In this document: positions 58,485 through 63,809 of the stretch, in pieces
Layout of the letters: each line of letters opens with the position of its first letter
How positions within the stretch are numbered: position 1 is the first letter of the stretch
Origin: Collinsella aerofaciens
GTDB taxonomy: Bacteria > Actinomycetota > Coriobacteriia > Coriobacteriales > Coriobacteriaceae
Direction: 5' to 3'
DNA length: 63,809 bases
Assembly: GCA_008668235.1 (NCBI GenBank)
Contig: RQCP01000053.1
Location: 1-63,809, forward strand
Notes under the pieces: generated by a model
Database searches by the model: none
What the model saw: the letters and a program-made list of their open reading frames with translations, nothing else
What the model was told of the DNA's origin: nothing
Translations under genes and position numbers: made by a program

Positions 58485-59591
58485 CTAGGCCTGCTTGCCT
58501 GCGTCGGACGGGAAGGTAATGCCGGCCTGCTGGCGCACGGCATCCATGATGCGCAATGAGACGAGCGTGACATCGCGGTAGTGGCCAAGTTCGTGACGTC
58601 CCGCCGGGGTCTCCCAAATCTCTTCCTTAACGTTATCGATGCCGCCGATGGCGGTGATAAAGTCTGTGAGTTCGTATTCCATAGTGTTGCTCGATTTGGG
58701 CAGGTCGAGCACGCGGCCGTTGTCGCCCTGTTCGCGCGGTGCCTCGGTCGCCGAGCCGCGTGCGACATCGCCGCGATAGTCGATGCGGACGTTGCGGGGC
58801 GTGGACAGATGGTCGATCTGGATAGTGCCACGCTCGCCTTCGATCTGCGAGGGCAGCAGGTCATTCGTTATTTTGGAGTGCGCGAGCTCGACGGAGATAC
58901 GGCCACCGCCGTAGCTGGCGAGGATGGAACCGCAGCCGTCGATGGGGCCGTGCGTGAGCTGTCGCGTGGCGGGGTCGAGCAGAGTAGCCATGCTCGTAAG
59001 GCCGGAGGGCATGCCGAAAATCTCGACCATGGGCTCGACGGTGTAGACGCCGATGTCCATGAGGGAACCCGATGCCATATTGCAGTCGAAGATATTGGTG
59101 GCGCGTCCCGCGAGAATCTCGTTGTAGCGCGAGGAATATTTGCCAAAGCGCAACGAGGCGCGGCGGATGGGGGCGATCTCGCCCAGGGCGTCCTCGATGG
59201 CGTGGAAGGCGGGGTCGTGGAGGGGGCGCATGGCCTCGAGGGCCACGACACCTGCTGCCTCGGCAGCGCGGAAGACTTCCAGCGCCTGCGCTTCGGTGGC
59301 GCAGAAGGGCTTCTCGACGATGACGTGCTTGCCACCGGCGATGCAGGCAAGGGCCTGCTCGTAGTGAAGTGCGTTAGGGCTGCCGATATAGACGGCGTCG
59401 ACGTCGGCGGCTGCCGCGAGCTCATCGAGTGAAGTAAAGTTTCGCTCGCCACCGCGCTCGGCGGTAAAGGCGGCACCGCGATTGGCATCGCGTGAAAGCG
59501 TGCCCACAAACGCGGCTTGGTCGTTGGCGTTGACGACTTGGATAAAGTCGTCGGTGATCATGGATGTGCCGATGGTCGCGATGCGCAGCAT
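58485..59591 (-). CDS. Gfo/Idh/MocA-family oxidoreductase
   Basis: An NAD(P)-dependent sugar or inositol dehydrogenase-type enzyme of unknown substrate. The 368-residue protein starts with the Rossmann stretch LRIATIGTSMITDDF and has YIGSPNALHYEQALACIAGGKHVIVEKPFCAT, with the EKP motif of the family, then EAMRPLHDPAF and a beta-sheet C-terminal domain. AGGGGGAC precedes the ATG at 59591; an apparent longer frame is not supported by a ribosome site. Confidence 0.9.
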   Translation of the reverse strand: MLRIATIGTSMITDDFIQVVNANDQAAFVGTLSRDANRGAAFTAERGGERNFTSLDELAAAADVDAVYIGSPNALHYEQALACIAGGKHVIVEKPFCATEAQALEVFRAAEAAGVVALEAMRPLHDPAFHAIEDALGEIAPIRRASLRFGKYSSRYNEILAGRATNIFDCNMASGSLMDIGVYTVEPMVEIFGMPSGLTSMATLLDPATRQLTHGPIDGCGSILASYGGGRISVELAHSKITNDLLPSQIEGERGTIQIDHLSTPRNVRIDYRGDVARGSATEAPREQGDNGRVLDLPKSSNTMEYELTDFITAIGGIDNVKEEIWETPAGRHELGHYRDVTLVSLRIMDAVRQQAGITFPSDAGKQA

Positions 59592-59664
59592 ACGTCCCCC
59601 TTGCGTTGTTTGGTCTACAGGATGAGTGTAGCGCGTGGGGATATAAAGCTGCGCGAAAACGCTA

Positions 59665-60150
59665 TTACAGGTCGCTCTCGTTAAAGCCGGCGTCGATATC
59701 GAGGTTGCTGCCGTCGGCCGCCGTGGTGGCGAGCTCATCGCAGCGCTCGTTGAGCTCGTGACCGGCGTGACCCTTAACCCAGATGAACTCAACCTTGTGC
59801 TTGCTTTTGGCGGTGAGTAGGCGCTCCCACAGGTCGCGGTTCTTGACGGGTTGCTTGTTGGCGGTTTTCCATCCGCGCTTTTTCCAGCCGTCGATCCAGT
59901 GCTTGTTAAAGGCGTTGACGACGTACTGCGAATCGGAATGGACTTCGACCTCGCAAGGGCGGTTGAGCGCCTCGAGCGCCACGATGACCGCCATGAGTTC
60001 CATGCGGTTGTTGGTGGTCTTGGCGTAGCCGCGCGAAAGCTCGGAGGTGAAGGTCTTGCCGGCGGGGTTGGTGTATTTGAGCACGGCGCCGTAGCCGCCG
60101 CGTCCCGGATTTGATCGGGCCGAGCCGTCGGTGTAGATGATGACCTTCAC
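59665..60150 (-). CDS. rnhA: Ribonuclease HI
   Basis: RNase HI degrades the RNA strand of RNA-DNA hybrids. The 161-residue protein has the four catalytic carboxylates in their contexts: IYTDGSARSNPG, NNRMELMAVIVAL, VHSDSQYVVNAFNK and LNERCDELA; the WIDGWKKRGWKTANKQPVKNRDLW basic helix is also present. The GTG at 60150 has GAAAGGA upstream, and TACAAT (minus strand, 60189-60194) may be its -10 element. Confidence 0.96.
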   Translation of the reverse strand: MKVIIYTDGSARSNPGRGGYGAVLKYTNPAGKTFTSELSRGYAKTTNNRMELMAVIVALEALNRPCEVEVHSDSQYVVNAFNKHWIDGWKKRGWKTANKQPVKNRDLWERLLTAKSKHKVEFIWVKGHAGHELNERCDELATTAADGSNLDIDAGFNESDL

Positions 60151-60249
60151 GGGCTTCCTTTCGTTGAGTGCATTTCATGTGAGTGACCATTGTAGCGCCA
60201 TGCCCGCCGGGGGCCAGCAATCTACGATTTCTACCCCGTCTTCCGACTG

Positions 60250-61152
60250 TTAGTTGGCATGGATGATGCGGTTGAGCTCGTCGAGGTATTGCTGCAAGAG
60301 GAGAGAGGGCTTGCGCTCGTCGTGCATGATGTAGCCAACGCGCATCGTTGGGGCGTCTGCTAGCGGGATCGATGCCATGCCCCATTGCATTTCATTGGAG
60401 AGGACACCGGTTGACAGGGTGTAACCGTTCGACGTGATAAGTAAGTTAGTAAGTGTTCCGCGGTCCGAGATTCGTATGTTGCGGTCGCAAGGGATATAGC
60501 TAAAAGGTTCCTCGGCGTAATAGAAGGAGTTTGAGGTTCCCTGCTCAAAGCTGTAGCGCGTATAGGGCGTGAGGTCGGCAAGGGACAGCTGCGGGCGGCG
60601 GGCAAGCGGGTGGCGCTCGCTAACGAAGACGTGGACCGTCGCGTCGAATAGGGGATGGAAGCTTGCACGGGCATCGGCGAAGGCCTTCTGCAGAACGCGG
60701 GCGTTAAAGTCATCCAGATACAGAATGCCGATATCGCTGCGAAACGCACGGACGTCATCGATGATCTGCGATGTGGTGGTCTCGCGCATGATGAACTCGA
60801 ACTTGCTGTCGCGGCAGCGCTCGACTACGTTGACAAAGGCCTCGACCGAAAAGGCGTAGTGCTGGGCGGAAATGGCGAGGCGGGCTTGCGGGGTGCCACC
60901 GTCCTCGTAGCGTGCCTCGAGCATGTCGGCCTGCTCTACGACCTGGCGCGCATAGCCCAAAAGCTCGGTGCCGTCGTTGGTGAGCGTGACGCCGCGGCTG
61001 GAGCGCGTAAAGATCTCCAGATGGAGCTCTTGTTCTAGGCTTTTGACGGCGTTTGAGATGTTGGACTGAGCGGTATAGAGGCGCTGAGCTGCGGCGTTGA
61101 TTGAGCCGGACTCTGCCACGGCGATAAGAAAACGAAGCTGCTGGAGGGTCAT
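60250..61152 (-). CDS. LysR-family transcriptional regulator
   Basis: A 300-residue LysR-type activator or repressor. Residues 1-60 are the winged helix (TLQQLRFLIAVAESGSINAAAQRLYTAQSNISNAVKSLEQEL), and the remainder is the ligand-binding domain. It is divergent from metY, with 275 bases between the start codons, and may control sulfur assimilation in response to a sulfur metabolite; that is inferred from position. A perfect GATAGCTATC dyad lies at 61169-61178, just upstream of its start. Confidence 0.92.
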   Translation of the reverse strand: MTLQQLRFLIAVAESGSINAAAQRLYTAQSNISNAVKSLEQELHLEIFTRSSRGVTLTNDGTELLGYARQVVEQADMLEARYEDGGTPQARLAISAQHYAFSVEAFVNVVERCRDSKFEFIMRETTTSQIIDDVRAFRSDIGILYLDDFNARVLQKAFADARASFHPLFDATVHVFVSERHPLARRPQLSLADLTPYTRYSFEQGTSNSFYYAEEPFSYIPCDRNIRISDRGTLTNLLITSNGYTLSTGVLSNEMQWGMASIPLADAPTMRVGYIMHDERKPSLLLQQYLDELNRIIHAN

Positions 61153-61168
61153 CGGTGCCCGTCCTTTC

Positions 61169-61178
61169 GATAGCTATC
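61169..61178. promoter_or_regulatory. GATAGCTATC dyad in the lysR-metY region
   Basis: A perfect 10-base palindrome 17 bases from the lysR start codon, placed where LysR regulators often bind to control their own gene and the divergent one. The context TCGATAGCTATCTA also fits the loose LysR pattern T-N11-A. Confidence 0.4.
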
Positions 61179-61311
61179 TAAAAAACCGATAACAGGTTAG
61201 CGCTTTTAAGTGATTGACCGAGCGAAACAATGCTCGTACTATTCAAAACACACAAAGGCGGTAGGTAATTAAGCCGACCACGGAACCGGGATGTCAAAAG
61301 GAGGACCGCAT

Positions 61312-61365
61312 ATGAACTGCTTACCAAGACGAATGCCGGGCTCCTGTTTGCGCCCGTTGGCGTGA
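61312..61365 (+). CDS. Candidate 17-residue leader peptide upstream of metY
   Basis: A short ORF, MNCLPRRMPGSCLRPLA, begins six bases after an excellent AAAAGGAGG ribosome site and ends 62 bases before metY. It contains cysteines at positions 3 and 12 and an internal methionine. Leader peptides with cysteine codons that couple translation to sulfur-gene expression are known in actinobacteria. The bases at its end (CTCCTG, 61341-61346, with CAGGAG, 61367-61372) can pair, which could give a translation-dependent RNA switch. Translation is not proven, but the ribosome site is stronger than expected by chance. Confidence 0.6.
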   Translation: MNCLPRRMPGSCLRPLA

Positions 61366-61427
61366 TCAGGAGACAGCGACTTACTTTTCTTACTCTTAGG
61401 TACTTACATTCGATCAAGGAGATCATC

Positions 61428-62738
61428 ATGAGCCAGTTCATCAACAACCCCGAGCACACCTTTGGTTTCGATACCCTGCAGCTTCATGTTGGCCAGGAGA
61501 GCGCCGACCCCGCATCCGACTCCCGCGCCGTGCCTATCTACCAGACCACGAGCTATGTGTTCCGCAACTCCCAGCACGCCGCCGATCGCTTTGGTCTTGC
61601 CGACGCCGGTAACATCTACGGCCGTCTGACCAACTCCACCCAGGGCGTCTTTGAGGACCGTATCGCCGCGCTCGAGGGTGGCGTGGCCGGTCTTGCCGTC
61701 GCCTCCGGTGCCGCTGCCATCACCTATACCCTGCAGGCTCTTGCCCAGGCTGGTGACCACGTGGTGGCTCAGAAGACCATCTACGGCGGTTCCTACAACC
61801 TGCTCGAGCATACGCTCTCCCAGTTTGGCGTCGAGACCACGTTTGTCGATGCCCACAACCTGGAAGAGGTTGAGGGTGCCATCAAGGACAATACCACGGT
61901 CATCTATCTCGAGACGCTCGGCAACCCCAACTCTGACATCCCCAACATCGACGCCATCTCCGAGATCGCCAAGAAGCACGGTCTGCCGGTTGTCGTCGAC
62001 AACACTTTCGGCACCCCGTATCTGTTCCGTCCGCTGGAGCATGGCGCCAACATCGTCGTCCACTCCGCAACCAAGTTCATCGGCGGCCACGGCACCTCGC
62101 TGGGCGGTGTGATCGTCGACGGCGGTAACTTCGATTGGAAGGCGAGCGGCAAGTATGAGCAGATCGCCGAGCCCAACCCCTCCTACCATGGCGTCTCGTT
62201 TGCCGAGGCTGCCGGTCCCGCCGCCTTCGCAACCTATGTCCGCGCCATCCTGCTGCGTGACGAGGGTGCCTGCATCAGCCCGTTCAACGCCTGGGTCCTG
62301 CTCCAGGGCACCGAGACCCTGTCGCTGCGCGTTGACCGTCATGTCGAGAACACCAAGAAAGTCGTTGAGTTCCTGGCTGGTGATAGCCATGTCGCCAAGG
62401 TGAACCACCCGAGCCTGTCTGAGCACCCCGATCACGAGCTCTATCAGAAGTACTTCCCCAACGGCGGTGCCTCGATCTTTACCTTTGAGATTAAGGGTGG
62501 CCAGGAGGCAGCTTGGAAGTTCATCGACCATCTGCAGGTCTTCTCGCTGCTCGCCAACGTGGCCGACGTCAAGTCGCTCGTCGTGCACCCGGCTACCACC
62601 ACGCACTCCCAGCTCTCTGCCGAGGAGCTCGCCGAGCAGAACATCACGCCCTCCACGATCCGTCTTTCCATCGGTACCGAGAACGCCGAGGATATCATTT
62701 GGGATCTGAAGCAGGCCTTCGCCGCGCTGGACGAGTAA
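61428..62738 (+). CDS. metY: O-acetylhomoserine sulfhydrylase
   Basis: MetY makes homocysteine from O-acetylhomoserine and sulfide, using pyridoxal phosphate, in methionine synthesis and sulfide assimilation. The 436-residue protein shows FDTLQLHVGQESADPASDSRAVPIYQTTSYVF, YGRLTNST, VVVDNTFGTPYLFRPL and the PLP lysine in HSATKFIGGHG (Lys216), followed by FNAWVLLQGTETL, all of the MetY type rather than the shorter MetB or MetC. AAGGAG precedes the ATG. The divergent LysR gene and the leader ORF probably regulate it. A strong terminator follows. Confidence 0.96.
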   Translation: MSQFINNPEHTFGFDTLQLHVGQESADPASDSRAVPIYQTTSYVFRNSQHAADRFGLADAGNIYGRLTNSTQGVFEDRIAALEGGVAGLAVASGAAAITYTLQALAQAGDHVVAQKTIYGGSYNLLEHTLSQFGVETTFVDAHNLEEVEGAIKDNTTVIYLETLGNPNSDIPNIDAISEIAKKHGLPVVVDNTFGTPYLFRPLEHGANIVVHSATKFIGGHGTSLGGVIVDGGNFDWKASGKYEQIAEPNPSYHGVSFAEAAGPAAFATYVRAILLRDEGACISPFNAWVLLQGTETLSLRVDRHVENTKKVVEFLAGDSHVAKVNHPSLSEHPDHELYQKYFPNGGASIFTFEIKGGQEAAWKFIDHLQVFSLLANVADVKSLVVHPATTTHSQLSAEELAEQNITPSTIRLSIGTENAEDIIWDLKQAFAALDE

Positions 62739-62798
62739 GGCGACTTGTGCAAGGACCCCTTGCGACTCGATAGGTATAACTGCATAAAATGCCTGCTC

Positions 62799-62839
62799 AA
62801 GGCGCCTGTGCGAACAATGGTTGCACAGGCGCCTTTTTT
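62799..62839 (+). terminator. Terminator after metY
   Basis: GGCGCCTGTGC and GCACAGGCGCC form a perfect 11-bp stem followed by six T residues. Confidence 0.95.
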
Positions 62840-63050
62840 GCATAGAGCGGGTGCAAAAACAGGGTTTTTGACACGCTTTATGCATTCGAGTTGTGGAAAA
62901 CTCCTGTTGAGAGGATGTGAGTTTTACGCAATTGACGTGCGCCTTTTAAGTAAAACCGCAGGTCGCGATTTGCTCGAGGTACTATGCAGCGCGATCGAAT
63001 CACACGCAGCTCAAACGCAGCAAAAACGCACTACGGAGGTTTCCAGCTAC
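62840..63050 (+). other. Intergenic region before the secreted protein gene
   Basis: No gene is visible. TTGACG near 62932 and TACTAT near 62981 resemble promoter parts but are too far apart to form one promoter. An ACGGAGG ribosome site at about 63033 serves the next gene. Confidence 0.3.
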
Positions 63051-63809
63051 ATGAGGATCGATTCACGAAAACCGAAAGCCGCTGCCCTTTCCGCCGCTCT
63101 GACCGTGGCACTTTTGGCAGGCGCCGGCGCAACTGATGCCCACGCGGCAACACTGTCCGATACGGTTGGATCTACGCCGTCCGAGGCGACGCTGGTACAG
63201 CCCGTTGATTATCGCGGCGATGGTTATGGTTCCATGCAGGAGTGGAACGCCTCGATGGAGGCCAAGCGCGATTCCCTTGAGATGCGCGCTCAGATCATTA
63301 TGAATATGTATGGCGACTATGCTACCGATGACGAGCGCGCTGTGCTGCAGGGTTGTATCGACGGTGCGGGTAGTCTGTTGACGATGGGGGAGGTCGACGC
63401 GAAGTCGACCGAGCTCGATGAGCTGCGCACTGCGCTTGAGAATGCCAAGCGCGAAGCGCTCGAGGCCGCCGCAGCCGAGGCGGAGGCTGCCGAGGCCGCC
63501 CAGGCTTCGTACTACAACGCCGGTTACACTCCGTCCTACGCGTCTGCCGCGTCCTACGCGAACGGATCGGGCCTGACGCGCTCTGCGGGTGTCAATAACT
63601 ACAACGGGCGCCGTGAGACCTATTACAGCAGCAACGTGTTGTATCACCACCGCACGGGCGAATGGACGCAGGATTCTGAGGGCTTCTGGCGCGATTCCGA
63701 CGGCTATTACGTTGTTGCCGCGGGCGATATGGCCCAGGGCTCGACCTTTACGGGCTCCAAGGGTGATTGCAAGGTCTATGACTCCGGCTGCGCTGCCGGA
63801 ACCACCGAC
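63051..63809 (+). CDS. Secreted protein, partial (3' end outside the window)
   Basis: The first 253 codons of an exported protein. A basic start (MRIDSRKPKAAAL) and a hydrophobic core lead to an Ala-x-Ala cleavage site near residue 32 (DAHA-ATL), a classic signal peptide. Then comes a helical region rich in Ala and Glu (TELDELRTALENAKREALEAA, AAEAEAAEAAQA), probably coiled coil, and a Tyr/Ser/Asn-rich stretch. The visible end, WTQDSEGFWRDSDGYYVVAAGD with paired cysteines in GDCKVYDSGCAAGT, suggests the start of a small extracellular domain, perhaps a cell-wall hydrolase, but the family cannot be assigned from what is present. GGAGG precedes the ATG. Confidence 0.85.
   Translation, partial: MRIDSRKPKAAALSAALTVALLAGAGATDAHAATLSDTVGSTPSEATLVQPVDYRGDGYGSMQEWNASMEAKRDSLEMRAQIIMNMYGDYATDDERAVLQGCIDGAGSLLTMGEVDAKSTELDELRTALENAKREALEAAAAEAEAAEAAQASYYNAGYTPSYASAASYANGSGLTRSAGVNNYNGRRETYYSSNVLYHHRTGEWTQDSEGFWRDSDGYYVVAAGDMAQGSTFTGSKGDCKVYDSGCAAGTTD

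Noticed and set aside
61153..61427. SAM riboswitch upstream of metY
   Set aside because: No SAM-I, SAM-II or SAM-IV core motif or matching stem arrangement was recognised; the leader ORF explains the region better.
1..63809. CRISPR array or prophage
   Set aside because: No series of short direct repeats with spacers and no phage structural, integrase or transposase gene was seen.

Overview
This window is chromosomal DNA from a high-GC, low-complexity-repeat bacterium that looks like a member of the Coriobacteriia, most probably Collinsella or a close relative. This is inferred from codon use, the rapZ-whiA-gap-pgk-tpiA-secG block, the dipeptide-type transporters and the tRNA/rRNA structure; no database search was possible. 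Nearly all genes are ordinary, intact and densely packed. I found no transposase, phage gene or CRISPR array.

Layout: (1) 1-430, the end of an rRNA operon (5S rRNA and terminator). (2) 0.4-17.5 kb, housekeeping genes: coaE, a lytic transglycosylase, uvrB, two flavoproteins and an Mrp ATPase on the minus strand, an LtaS-like sulfatase, uvrA behind a candidate LexA box, then ybaK-murJ-uvrC. All three excision-repair genes lie within 16 kb. (3) 17.5-28.2 kb, a probable sialic-acid catabolic operon: substrate-binding lipoprotein, permease, a permease-ATPase fusion, ATPase, two acetyl-xylan-esterase-like proteins (the second lacks the nucleophile serine), a NanA-like lyase, a ROK kinase and NanE. 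It sits between uvrC and rapZ, neighbours in many actinobacteria. (4) 28.2-35.5 kb, rapZ, whiA (no yvcK between them), gap, pgk, tpiA, gpmI, secG. (5) 35.5-41.7 kb, a second, conventional oligopeptide ABC transporter. (6) 41.7-48.1 kb, tRNA-Leu, a PAS/GAF/PP2C phosphatase followed by a fused STAS-HATPase protein (a compact partner-switching module), tRNA-Gly, a GH13 glucosidase, an identical tRNA-Gly, and tRNA-Val. (7) 48.1-53.7 kb, anaerobic ribonucleotide reductase nrdD/nrdG behind an NrdR-type box, then folE-HD protein-folB. (8) 53.7-63.8 kb, metallopeptidase, M19 dipeptidase, FKBP-type isomerase with a UreE-like protein, HAD phosphatase, Fur-family regulator, acylphosphatase, Gfo/Idh/MocA dehydrogenase, RNase HI, and a LysR regulator divergent from metY. 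metY is preceded by a 17-codon cysteine-containing leader ORF. The window ends inside a secreted protein gene.

The most unusual things are: at least six long, near-perfect intergenic palindromes with unrelated sequences (about 26.3, 41.7, 42.0, 45.8, 51.0 and 51.3 kb); the sialic-acid-type transporter whose ATPases have lost the C-terminal cysteine motif kept in the second transporter; the paired active/inactive esterases; the two-gene STAS-HATPase/PP2C switch; an HD-domain protein placed exactly between FolE and FolB, where a dephosphorylation step is needed; and the metY leader peptide. The physiology suggested is that of an anaerobic, host-glycan-using gut bacterium.
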